From Multivorans sp965116445 (GTDB taxonomy: Bacteria > Acidobacteriota > Thermoanaerobaculia > Multivoradales > Multivoraceae), in contig OZ220688.1 in NCBI GenBank assembly GCA_965116445.1, positions 2,356,001-2,420,000 of the forward strand: a stretch of 64,000 nucleotides of DNA, given 5' to 3'. Within the stretch, counting starts at the first letter, position 1; each line of letters starts with the position of its first letter. The position numbers and the translations under genes were made by a program. The notes below the pieces were generated by a model, which saw only the letters and a list, made by a program, of their open reading frames with translations, was not told where the DNA came from and did not search any database. Of the stretch, positions 1-7,634 are shown piece by piece.

Positions 1-737
1 AGCCGGCCGCCCTGGACCCGGCATTGCCGCGCCTCGTTCCACTGGACGTAGCGGGCAACGTAGAGGTCGAGCCAGCCGTCCCGGTCCGCGTCGAAGAAGA
101 CGGCGGACGTCGACCAGCCCGACGTCGCCAGACCGAGCGCCGCCGTCCGGTCCACGAAGCGGCCGCCGCCCTCGTTCCGGTAAAGGACGTCCGCGCCGAG
201 GTTCGTCACGTAGAGGTCCAGGTCGCCGTCGTTGTCGATGTCACCCACCGCGGCGCCCATGCCGTAGCCCGGATTGTCCAGCCCCGAACCTGCCGTCGCG
301 TCGGCAAAGCGGCCCCGCGGCCCTTGCAGGTAGAAGCGGTTGCGGCCCGCATCGCCAGCCACCGCGGTCCCCGCGTTCGGGAAGTAGAGGTCGAGCAGGC
401 CGTCACCGTCGGCGTCGAAGACCGCGACGCCGCCGCCCATGATCGCCGGCATCTCGAACGTCCCCGCCGAATCCGTCGCGTGAACGAAGTCGAGACCCGT
501 GCCAGCGGTCACGTCGACGAAGCGAACACCCGCCCCGGCGCTTTCCGCTCCACCGGGGATGCCGGGATCGCGACCCGCGTCCGCTCCACCGAGCGCGCCA
601 GGCGGCCGACCGGCGTCCGATCCGCTGGAACTCTCATCCGCCGCGCAGCCGGCAAAGCCAACGACCGCGGCCAGCGCGAAGGCGACGCGGGCCGTGGACT
701 CCCGGCGTTCCGGCCGCCCCGCCTGCCGCTCTTGCAT
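1..737 (-). CDS. FG-GAP/VCBS-repeat lipoprotein, CRTAC1-like (3' part outside window)
   Basis: The reading frame runs off the left edge of the window, so only about 245 N-terminal residues are visible. The N-terminus has a hydrophobic segment ending in VVGFAGC, a lipobox that predicts a lipoprotein. After a low-complexity Gly/Pro linker come repeated calcium-binding beta-propeller blades of the type DADGDGLLDLYF, DIDNDGDLDLYV and DADRDGWLDLYV, which are typical FG-GAP/VCBS repeats (integrin-like propeller). The ATG shares one base with the TGA of the upstream DsbA-like gene (TGATG), suggesting translational coupling in a galE / DsbA-like / propeller operon. Its role is unknown; such proteins are usually exported and adhesive or carbohydrate-associated. 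The family call is firm, the function is not. Confidence 0.85.
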   Translation of the reverse strand, partial: MQERQAGRPERRESTARVAFALAAVVGFAGCAADESSSGSDAGRPPGALGGADAGRDPGIPGGAESAGAGVRFVDVTAGTGLDFVHATDSAGTFEMPAIMGGGVAVFDADGDGLLDLYFPNAGTAVAGDAGRNRFYLQGPRGRFADATAGSGLDNPGYGMGAAVGDIDNDGDLDLYVTNLGADVLYRNEGGGRFVDRTAALGLATSGWSTSAVFFDADRDGWLDLYVARYVQWNEARQCRVQGGR

Positions 738-1390
738 CAGTTCACCCCGGCAGCGGTGTCCGCCTCCAGCCGGCGGCGACGGCGGGCGTAGCGCTGGATC
801 ATCCCCAGCATCGTCGCTTCGTCGTGGATGCCGCACAAGGGGAAGGCATCGAACATCAGCGTCGGCGCCCCCTCGACGCCGGCGGCCACGGCACTGCCGG
901 TCGCGGCTGCCAGACGGCGGCCGCCGGCAAGGTCGTCGACCGTGGCGACCCCGCGCTGGCCAAAGACGCCGCGGTGCTCGAACTCCCCGAAGAGCCGCTC
1001 GACGGCGCCCTCCAGTTGGTCGGGATCGTCGCGGACGCCCTGCTCGTAGAACGTCGTGAACACGCCCCGCCGCCACTCCCGCTCGACCGCCGGATCGAGT
1101 CCTCGATCGATCGCCAGATCGAGCGTCAGCGCGACCTCGCCGGCCAGTCGCGAGTCCGGCCAGCGGGCGGGCGGATCGAGTTCCACGTCGAGCGCCGTCG
1201 CGACCTCGATCAGACTCCGCCGCCGCACGGGGTCGAGCAGCCGCCCGCGCTGGAAACGCCCGATCCCGGTCAGGTCGATCGCCTTCCAGCGCAGCTCGAT
1301 TCGCTCCTCCGCAAGCTCCCGACCAATCCGTGCCAGTACCCGGTGGGCGACGTAGCTCAGCGAGGAGGCGAAGTCGTAATAGACGAACAC
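737..1390 (-). CDS. DsbA-like thioredoxin-fold protein (2-hydroxychromene-2-carboxylate isomerase / FrnE type)
   Basis: About 217 residues. The N-terminal strand VFVYYDFASSLSYVAHRV matches the start of DSBA-like/kappa-GST proteins, and the C-terminal block GVEGAPTLMFDAFPLCGIH matches the cis-Pro region and final sheet. The CxxC active-site motif of true disulfide oxidases is absent (ASSLS in its place), which fits the glutathione-dependent isomerase branch rather than a DsbA oxidase. The GTG at 1390 gives the shortest complete fold. A TTG at 1435 overlapping the galE stop codon is an alternative start, and no good ribosome-binding site decides between them. It lies between galE and a propeller lipoprotein, with its stop codon overlapping the next ATG. 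No substrate can be inferred. Confidence 0.75.
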   Translation of the reverse strand: MFVYYDFASSLSYVAHRVLARIGRELAEERIELRWKAIDLTGIGRFQRGRLLDPVRRRSLIEVATALDVELDPPARWPDSRLAGEVALTLDLAIDRGLDPAVEREWRRGVFTTFYEQGVRDDPDQLEGAVERLFGEFEHRGVFGQRGVATVDDLAGGRRLAAATGSAVAAGVEGAPTLMFDAFPLCGIHDEATMLGMIQRYARRRRRLEADTAAGVN

Positions 1391-1431
1391 CTCGAGTACC
1401 GCTTCGCGCGAGCCGCGACTCTCTTTCCCGC

Positions 1432-2457
1432 TCAAGTCCCGTACCCTGCCGGATTCTCGCTCTGCCAACGCCAGGCGTCGGCGCAGATTTCGTCGAGATC
1501 GCGCTCGGCCTTCCAGTCCAGGTCGCGTTCCGCGAGCGCCGGATCGGCCCAGACCGCCGTCGCGTCGCCCGGCCGCCGCCCTTCGAGGACGGTTGGAATC
1601 TCCCGGCCGCTCGCCCGCCGCACGGCATCGATCACCTCGAACACCGTAACGCCGCGGCCGGTGCCCAGGTTGTACTCGGCGCAACCGTCGATCGCCGAAA
1701 GATGGTCGAGAGCCCGCAGATGGCCGGTCGCGACATCCACGACGTGGAGATAGTCCCGGATCGCCGTGCCGTCCCGGGTCGGATAGTCCGTCCCGAAAAC
1801 ACGAAGCTCCGGCAACCGCCCTACCGCAGCCTGCATCGCGCTCGGCAGCAGGTTCTCCGGGACACCCCGCGGGTCCTCGCCGATGCGGCCGCTTGGATGG
1901 GCGCCGGCCGGGTTGAAGTAGCGCAGCGACAGGATGTGCCAACCGCTTTCTGACGCGGCGAGATCGCGCAGCATCTGCTCCACGAAGAGCTTTGTCTGAC
2001 CGTACGGGTTCGACGCCGCAAGCGGCGCGTCCTCGGCCAGCGGACACGCCTCCGGCGCCGGATCGCCGTACACCGTGGCCGACGACGAAAACACGAGCCG
2101 GCGCACGCCTTGCCGCCGCATCGCCCGCAGCAGGCTGATCGTCCCGCCCACGTTCGTCCGGTAGTAGCCGAGCGGATCCGCGCAGGACTCCCCGACCGCC
2201 TTCTTCGCCGCGAAGTGGATCACCGCCGAGCAATCGCCGTCGCCAAACGCCTGTTCCAGCACAGCCGCGTCGAGCACGTCCCCCTCGACGAAGCGCAGTT
2301 CCCGCCCGGCCAGCTCCTCCGCCCGGTGCAGGGCCTCGCGCGAACTGTTCGACAGGTCGTCGATCACGGTCACGTCCCGACCCGCGGCCAGCAACTCGAC
2401 GCAGGTGTGACTGCCGATGAAGCCGGCGCCGCCGGTGACGAGAACGCGTTCCGCCAT
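1432..2457 (-). CDS. galE: UDP-glucose 4-epimerase
   Basis: 341 residues, the usual GalE length. It interconverts UDP-glucose and UDP-galactose in the cytoplasm, feeding galactose metabolism and polysaccharide synthesis. The N-terminal Rossmann motif GGAGFIGSH, the catalytic Ser region SSSATVYG and the Tyr-x-x-x-Lys pair in NPYGQTK are visible, as are the family motifs RYFNPAGAHPSGRIGE and DGTAIRDYLHVVD. The ATG at 2457 starts exactly at the Rossmann strand (MAERVLVTGG); longer in-frame extensions upstream are low-quality sequence and were rejected. First gene of an apparent three-gene leftward operon. Confidence 0.96.
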   Translation of the reverse strand: MAERVLVTGGAGFIGSHTCVELLAAGRDVTVIDDLSNSSREALHRAEELAGRELRFVEGDVLDAAVLEQAFGDGDCSAVIHFAAKKAVGESCADPLGYYRTNVGGTISLLRAMRRQGVRRLVFSSSATVYGDPAPEACPLAEDAPLAASNPYGQTKLFVEQMLRDLAASESGWHILSLRYFNPAGAHPSGRIGEDPRGVPENLLPSAMQAAVGRLPELRVFGTDYPTRDGTAIRDYLHVVDVATGHLRALDHLSAIDGCAEYNLGTGRGVTVFEVIDAVRRASGREIPTVLEGRRPGDATAVWADPALAERDLDWKAERDLDEICADAWRWQSENPAGYGT

Positions 2458-2621
2458 GCCTGCGAGTCTATGGGTGCGCGGACCACCCGCGTTCCGACCC
2501 GGGTGGACCGGCTGGCAGTCGTTCGGCACGCGGACCTTGTGACCCGCGTCGTCGGGCGCGCGGCGCCGCCGAGCCGAATCCGGTGCTACGATCCCGCGCC
2601 GGATTTGGAGGACCTCAAGTC

Positions 2622-3602
2622 ATGCAGACACCCGTTCGAGTCGCCGTCACCGGAGCCGCCGGTCAGATCGGCTATTCCCTGATCTTCCGCATCGCCGCCG
2701 GCGAGATGCTGGGGCCGAACCAGCCTGTGAGCCTCCAGCTTCTGGAGATTCCGCCGGCGATGGACGCACTCGCGGGCGTCGTGATGGAGCTTCGCGACTC
2801 GGCCTACCCGCTGCTCCACGACATCGTGGCGAGCTCGGACGCCGAGGAGGCGTTCGACGGCGCGGACGTGGCGATGCTCGTCGGTGCGCGGCCGCGCGGA
2901 CCGGGAATGGAGCGGGGTGATCTGCTGCAGGCGAACGCGGCGATCTTCTCCGTGCAGGGCAAGGCGCTCGACGCCCACGCCAGCCGCGACGTGCGGGTCG
3001 TGGTCGTCGGCAACCCGGCGAACACGAACGCCCTGATCGCGGCGAGCAACGCGCCGAGCCTCGACCGACGGCAGTTCACCGCGATGACCCGGCTCGATCA
3101 CAACCGGGCGATCAGTCAGCTCGCGGAGAGGACCGGCGCCCACACAACGGACGTCCGCCGGATGACGATCTGGGGCAACCACTCGGCCACCCAGTACCCG
3201 GACCTCAACCACTCCCTCGTCGACGGCCGGCCGGCGCCGGAGCTGGTCGACGAAGCCTGGACCCGCGAAGACTTCATCCCCACCGTCCAGCAGCGCGGCG
3301 CGGCGATCATCAAGGCCCGTGGCGCCTCCTCGGCGGCCTCGGCGGCAGCGGCGGCGATCGACCACATCCGCACCTGGGTCCAGGGCACGGCCGACGGCGA
3401 CTGGGTGAGCATGGCGATTCCGGCCGACGGCAGCTACGGCACGCGGGAAGGCGTCGTCTACTCCTTCCCCGTGACGACCGGCGGCGGCGACTACAAGATC
3501 GTCCAGGGCCTCGACATCGACGAGTTCAGCCGCGGCCGGATGCAGGCGACGCTTCAGGAACTGTTCGAAGAGCGCGCCGGCGTCGAGGAACTCCTGCCGT
3601 AG
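2622..3602 (+). CDS. mdh: Malate dehydrogenase
   Basis: 326 residues. It oxidises malate to oxaloacetate with NAD(P) in the TCA cycle. It has the N-terminal nucleotide-binding loop GAAGQIGYS, the substrate-binding Arg loop ARPRGPGMERGDLL, NPANTNA, the catalytic Asp-bearing RLDHNRA and the catalytic His in IWGNHSATQYPDL. These are signatures of the cytosolic-type (MDH type 2, Thermus-like) family rather than the LDH-like type. A GGAGG ribosome-binding site lies 10 bases before the ATG at 2622, which fixes the start and rejects an ATG 39 bases upstream. It is divergent from galE and followed by ferritin on the same strand. Confidence 0.96.
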   Translation: MQTPVRVAVTGAAGQIGYSLIFRIAAGEMLGPNQPVSLQLLEIPPAMDALAGVVMELRDSAYPLLHDIVASSDAEEAFDGADVAMLVGARPRGPGMERGDLLQANAAIFSVQGKALDAHASRDVRVVVVGNPANTNALIAASNAPSLDRRQFTAMTRLDHNRAISQLAERTGAHTTDVRRMTIWGNHSATQYPDLNHSLVDGRPAPELVDEAWTREDFIPTVQQRGAAIIKARGASSAASAAAAAIDHIRTWVQGTADGDWVSMAIPADGSYGTREGVVYSFPVTTGGGDYKIVQGLDIDEFSRGRMQATLQELFEERAGVEELLP

Positions 3603-3686
3603 CCGCCGTCTTGCGACCAGGTGCGCGGCGTCCCCGCCGGCCGCTGCTACCCTGCACACGAACGGAACGAGCAAGGAGGAAAGACG

Positions 3687-4214
3687 ATGAACCAGGAACT
3701 GCACGATCGCCTGAACGAACACCTCCAGCACGAGTTCGAGGCCGCCCACCGCTATCTCTCCATGGCGCTCTGGTTCGAGCGCAGCGACCTGCCGGGGTTC
3801 GGCGCCTGGCTGCGCGGACAGTCGAACGACGAACTGGCCCACGCCCACCGGATCATCGACCACCTGGCCGACCGCGACCTGCTGGTCCGGATCCCGGCGA
3901 TCTCGGCGCAGCCGACCGATTGGCCGTCGGCCGAGGCCGCGGTCGCGAACATCCTCGAGAGCGAGCAGGCCGTGACCACCGCGATCGAGAGCCTCTACGA
4001 CCTGTCCGAGAAGGTCCACGACCGCGCCGCATCAATCATGCTCCAGTGGTTCATCAACGAGCAGGTCGAGGAGGAGAACGTCGCCCGCACCCTGCTCGGC
4101 AGGCTGCGGCTGATCGGCGGCGACGGCGTCGGTATGCTGATGATCGATCAGGAACTCGCGAAGGGCACCGTGCCCGGCGCCATGGCGGAAGCCGGCGCAA
4201 ACGGAGCCGAATGA
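3687..4214 (+). CDS. Ferritin (non-haem iron storage protein)
   Basis: 175 residues, four-helix-bundle ferritin of the bacterial FtnA type. It oxidises Fe(II) at a di-iron centre and stores it in a 24-mer shell. Conserved pieces are ELHDRLNEHLQHEFEAAHRYL (first ferroxidase helix with Glu), SNDELAHAHRI (E-x-x-H pair) and FINEQVEEE (third-helix Glu cluster). A strong AAGGAGGA ribosome-binding site precedes the ATG at 3687, so the longer in-frame start is rejected. The stop codon is 13 bases before the MFS gene, so the two are probably co-transcribed. Confidence 0.93.
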   Translation: MNQELHDRLNEHLQHEFEAAHRYLSMALWFERSDLPGFGAWLRGQSNDELAHAHRIIDHLADRDLLVRIPAISAQPTDWPSAEAAVANILESEQAVTTAIESLYDLSEKVHDRAASIMLQWFINEQVEEENVARTLLGRLRLIGGDGVGMLMIDQELAKGTVPGAMAEAGANGAE

Positions 4215-4227
4215 ACTCAGGAGCCGA

Positions 4228-5838
4228 ATGACGTCCACCGACCAGGAGCGCGACGCCCGGAACCCGCAGGCGCCCAGCCGCGGTTATCCGAACTACGTCC
4301 TGGCCGTCCTCGTCCTGGTCTACGTCTTCAACTTCATCGACCGCCAGATCATCTCCATCCTGGCGGAGGACATCCGGGCCGATCTGGGAATCGACGACGC
4401 CCAGCTCGGCTTCCTCTACGGCACGGCGTTCGCCGTGTTCTACGCGATCTTCGGGATTCCGCTCGGCCGCATGGCGGACATGTGGAACCGCAAGAGCCTG
4501 ATCTCGATCGGTCTCGCGGCCTGGAGCCTGATGACGGCGCTGTCCGGCACTGCCCGGGGCTTCGGGTCTCTGGCGGCCTACCGGATCGGCGTCGGCATCG
4601 GCGAGTCGAGCGCCAGTCCGGCCGCGTTCTCCATGCTCGGGGACTACTTCCCGCCGCGGCTGCGGGCGACGGTGACCGCCATCTACTCGAGCGGCGTCTA
4701 CATCGGCTCCGGCATCGGCATCGCGATCGGCGGCCTGATCGTCGACCGCTGGAACGCGGCGTACGGCGAAGGCGGCGCGCCGTTCGGGCTGGCCGGCTGG
4801 CAGGTCGCCTTCTTCGCGGTCGGCGTGCCCGGACTGCTGATGGCCATCTGGGTATGGACGCTCCGGGAGCCCGTCCGCGGCAGCCAGGAGGGCATCGTCA
4901 CCGCCGACCACCCGGCGCCGTTCCGGGAACTCGGGAAGGAAACGGCCGCCGTACTGCCGCCGCTCACCCTGCTCTCGCTGAACCGGTCCGGCGGCGGGCG
5001 CGCCGTGGGCCGGAACCTCCTGATCGCCCTGGGCTGCGCCGCCGTCGTCTTCCTGCTGATCCAGGTGCTCGGCAGCCCGGTCCAGTGGATTGCGCTTGGC
5101 ATCGGGGCGTACGCCTTCTTCTCCTGGGTGCAGGGTCTGAAGATCCGCGACCGGCCGGCCTTCGAGCTGATCTACGGCACCCGGTCCATGATCTACGGGA
5201 TGATCGGCTTCGGCTGGATGGGCTTCGTTGCCTACGGCGCGGGCTTCTGGGGCCCCACGTTCTTCCGCCGGGTCCACGAAGTCAGCGCCACCGAGGCGGG
5301 CATCGTCCTCGGCCTCACGATGGCGGCCGCCGGCTGGTTCGGCGTCGCGGCCGGCGGCGTCTTCTCCGACCGGCTGAAGCAGACAAACAAGCGGGCCAGG
5401 CCGCTCGTCGGCCTGGTTGCCGCCGCGGGCTCCATCCCGTGCGGCATCGCCTTCCTGCTCGTCGAGAACACGCTCGTCGCCTACTTCGTGAACTTCGCGT
5501 TCGCCGCGATCTCGGCAAGCTGGATCGGCTCGGCCATCGCGATGTCGAGCGACCTCGTGCTGCCCCGCATGCGGGGCACCGCGGCGGCCTTCTACATCCT
5601 GTCCGTCACCTTCGTCGGCTTAGCACTCGGGCCGTTCGCGATGGGTTGGCTGAGCGGCTTCTTCGAGGCTGGCGGCGCGGACCCGGGCCGCGCGCTGCAG
5701 CTCGGCATCCTGATCGGGCTCGGCGGCTACGTCCTCGCCGCGGTCTTCTTCTGGCTGGCCGGACGCACCGTGGAGGCGGACGAAGCGTCACGGGTCGAGC
5801 GGGCCAGGACGGCCGGCGAGGTCGTCGAAGCGGCCTGA
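4228..5838 (+). CDS. MFS transporter, spinster-like
   Basis: 536 residues with about 12 hydrophobic segments, so an inner-membrane transporter of the major facilitator superfamily. The N-terminal region (FNFIDRQIISILAEDI, then GRMADMWNRK between TM2 and TM3, and RIGVGIGESSASPAA in TM4-5) is the pattern of spinster-like MFS proteins, many of which are annotated as sphingolipid or hexuronate-type carriers. A central insert of about 90 residues (roughly 225-315) contains two extra hydrophobic stretches and is longer than in typical members. It follows ferritin closely and precedes a HEPN gene by 10 bases. The substrate cannot be inferred. Confidence 0.88.
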   Translation: MTSTDQERDARNPQAPSRGYPNYVLAVLVLVYVFNFIDRQIISILAEDIRADLGIDDAQLGFLYGTAFAVFYAIFGIPLGRMADMWNRKSLISIGLAAWSLMTALSGTARGFGSLAAYRIGVGIGESSASPAAFSMLGDYFPPRLRATVTAIYSSGVYIGSGIGIAIGGLIVDRWNAAYGEGGAPFGLAGWQVAFFAVGVPGLLMAIWVWTLREPVRGSQEGIVTADHPAPFRELGKETAAVLPPLTLLSLNRSGGGRAVGRNLLIALGCAAVVFLLIQVLGSPVQWIALGIGAYAFFSWVQGLKIRDRPAFELIYGTRSMIYGMIGFGWMGFVAYGAGFWGPTFFRRVHEVSATEAGIVLGLTMAAAGWFGVAAGGVFSDRLKQTNKRARPLVGLVAAAGSIPCGIAFLLVENTLVAYFVNFAFAAISASWIGSAIAMSSDLVLPRMRGTAAAFYILSVTFVGLALGPFAMGWLSGFFEAGGADPGRALQLGILIGLGGYVLAAVFFWLAGRTVEADEASRVERARTAGEVVEAA

Positions 5839-5848
5839 GCGGCTTCCC

Positions 5849-6238
5849 ATGGCGCAGCGATGGCAAGACTGGTGGAATCAGGCGCAGCGCGACCTGACCC
5901 AGGCTGCGGACTCGAAGCGGGAGGGGCGCCACGAGTGGGCCTGCTTCGCCGCCCACCAGGCGGCCGAGAAGGCCGTGAAGGCCCTGCACCTCACCCACGG
6001 TCAGGAGGCATGGGGACACTCGATCGTTCGTCTCCTCGCCGACCTCCCCGCGCCGGCGCCCGAGCGACTCACCGAAGCGGGCATCGTGCTGGACTCGTTC
6101 TACGTTCCGGCCCGCTACCCGAACGGTCACGAGGAGGGGGCGCCCTTCGAGTACTACGGTCCGATCCACAGCGAACTGGGGCTACGCCATGCCGGTGACA
6201 TCCACGACTTCGTCCGTCAAGCGCTGGCCCAGCGCTGA
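5849..6238 (+). CDS. HEPN-domain protein (toxin-like partner of an MNT nucleotidyltransferase)
   Basis: 129 residues. The sequence WWNQAQRDLTQAADS followed by the helical block ACFAAHQAAEKAVKALHL is the standard HEPN fold. The RxxxxH motif expected of HEPN RNases is present as R89-YPNG-H94. In known HEPN/MNT pairs the HEPN protein is a ribonuclease toxin and the MNT protein neutralises it by modifying it with AMP. Here the nucleotidyltransferase gene starts 50 bases before this gene ends, as in those modules. Toxicity is inferred from family and context only. Confidence 0.88.
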   Translation: MAQRWQDWWNQAQRDLTQAADSKREGRHEWACFAAHQAAEKAVKALHLTHGQEAWGHSIVRLLADLPAPAPERLTEAGIVLDSFYVPARYPNGHEEGAPFEYYGPIHSELGLRHAGDIHDFVRQALAQR

Positions 6239-6563
6239 GACGGTTCTCGGCGCCCTGGATAGCTGGGGCGCCGCGGCCGCCGAACGCCGGAACGACCTGC
6301 TTGCTCTCGGCTACTTCGGCTCCTACGCCCGAGGCGACGCCGGCTTCGGCAGTGACCTGGACCTGATCCTGATCGTCGCCTCCGATCACCGGCCGTCCAT
6401 GGAGCGGTCGATCGACTGGCGAACGGAGGCGCTGCCGGTTCCGACCGACCTGATCGTCTACACGCTGGACGAGTGGCGTCGAATGCAAGCCCGGGGCGGC
6501 CGCTTCGCGCGCACGCTCGAAGCCGAGGCGAAATGGCTCTGGAACAACGCCCCTTCCGACTAG
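6189..6563 (+). CDS. Minimal nucleotidyltransferase (MNT), antitoxin partner of HEPN
   Basis: 124 residues. It carries the polymerase-beta-type signature G44-S45-YARGDAGFG-S55-D56-L-D58, with the two metal-binding Asp residues intact, so it should be catalytically competent. In characterised HEPN/MNT modules such proteins AMPylate a Tyr near the HEPN active site. The HEPN partner has a Tyr directly inside its RxxxxH motif (RYPNGH). The gene overlaps the HEPN gene by 50 bases in another frame. An internal start would remove the overlap, but none with a good ribosome-binding site was seen. Confidence 0.87.
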   Translation: MPVTSTTSSVKRWPSAETVLGALDSWGAAAAERRNDLLALGYFGSYARGDAGFGSDLDLILIVASDHRPSMERSIDWRTEALPVPTDLIVYTLDEWRRMQARGGRFARTLEAEAKWLWNNAPSD

Positions 6564-6578
6564 CGCTAGAGCCAAGCG

Positions 6579-7631
6579 CTACCGGTTCGGACCGCGCTCC
6601 ATCGGCACCGGCTGCCAGCGTTCGAGTTCGACCCGCGGCAGCACGGTCGGGTTCACGGAGCTCATCGGCCAGCGACCGGAGAGCGCCAGGGCGACCTCGC
6701 GGCCGACGCGCCGCCGGGTCACGGGCCGCATGCGGGTCGTGGCCGAGGCGACATGGGGCGTCAGGATCACGTTGTCCATGCCGAGCAGCGGGTTGTCCTC
6801 GGCGGGCGGTTCCCGCTCCAGCACATCGAGCGCCGCGGCGGCGATCCGGTCCGAGTCGAGAGCCTCGATCAGGGCGGCTTCGTCGATCGTCGGGCCGCGG
6901 CCGGCGTTGACCACGACCGCCGTCTCCTTCATCGCCGCGAACTGGGGACCGGAGAGCATGTGCCGGGTTTCCGCGTTCAGCGGCGCGTGCATGGACAGGT
7001 AGTCCGACCGCTCCAGCAACTCGCCGAAGCTGACCGGCTCGACGCCCTCGCCCGTCATCTTCAGTTCGCTGACGTAGGGGTCGTGGGCGATCACATGCAT
7101 CCCGAACGGCTTCGCCCGCCGCGCGACAGCCCGGGCCACGTTGCCGAACGAGATCAGGCCGAGAGTCTGGCCCCAGAGCCGCGGCACTTCGTTCAGCAGG
7201 GGCCGACCCTGGAACCAGTCGCCACGCCTCACCATGGCGTCCATCTCGCGCATCCGCCGCGCACCGGCCAGCAGCAGAGCCATCGTGTGATCGGCCACCT
7301 CCTCGATGAACACGTCGGGGACGTTCGTCACGACGATCCCGGCTTCCGTCGCCGCCTCGACGTCGACCATGTCCACGCCGACGCTGCCGACGCCGATCAC
7401 GATGCACCGGTCAAGTCCGGCGATCACCGACCGTGAGATGCGGAAGCCCCACGAGGTGATCACCGCGGAGGCGTCGCCGGCCTCCGCCAGGAATTCCTCC
7501 TCCGTCTTTGCCGAGACTTCGACGAGTTCCGCCACCGGCAGCAGCGCCTCCAGCTCGAAGTGATAGCGCGTCTCCACGGATGCCGCCTTGGCGATGCCGG
7601 GCAGTTGGACGACGACCTTCTGCTTCTTCAC
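6579..7631 (-). CDS. D-isomer-specific 2-hydroxyacid dehydrogenase
   Basis: 350 residues, cytoplasmic NAD(P)-dependent oxidoreductase of the D-lactate / glycerate / phosphoglycerate dehydrogenase superfamily. The nucleotide-binding loop reads LGLISFGNVARAVA, where the usual GxGxxG is altered to SFGNVA. The three catalytic positions are visible: Arg in NAGRGPTID, Glu in LEREPP and His in TPHVASATT. The start at 7631 (MKKQKVVVQL) gives a full-length N-terminal substrate domain. The gene sits 3 bases downstream of an acyl-CoA synthetase on the same strand, so the two are probably an operon. The substrate is not predictable from sequence. Confidence 0.9.
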   Translation of the reverse strand: MKKQKVVVQLPGIAKAASVETRYHFELEALLPVAELVEVSAKTEEEFLAEAGDASAVITSWGFRISRSVIAGLDRCIVIGVGSVGVDMVDVEAATEAGIVVTNVPDVFIEEVADHTMALLLAGARRMREMDAMVRRGDWFQGRPLLNEVPRLWGQTLGLISFGNVARAVARRAKPFGMHVIAHDPYVSELKMTGEGVEPVSFGELLERSDYLSMHAPLNAETRHMLSGPQFAAMKETAVVVNAGRGPTIDEAALIEALDSDRIAAAALDVLEREPPAEDNPLLGMDNVILTPHVASATTRMRPVTRRRVGREVALALSGRWPMSSVNPTVLPRVELERWQPVPMERGPNR

Positions 7632-7634
7632 GGT

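Noticed and set aside
5600..6169. Minus-strand frame opposite the MFS end and HEPN gene
   Set aside because: Arg-rich antisense frame without motifs, opposite two convincing genes.
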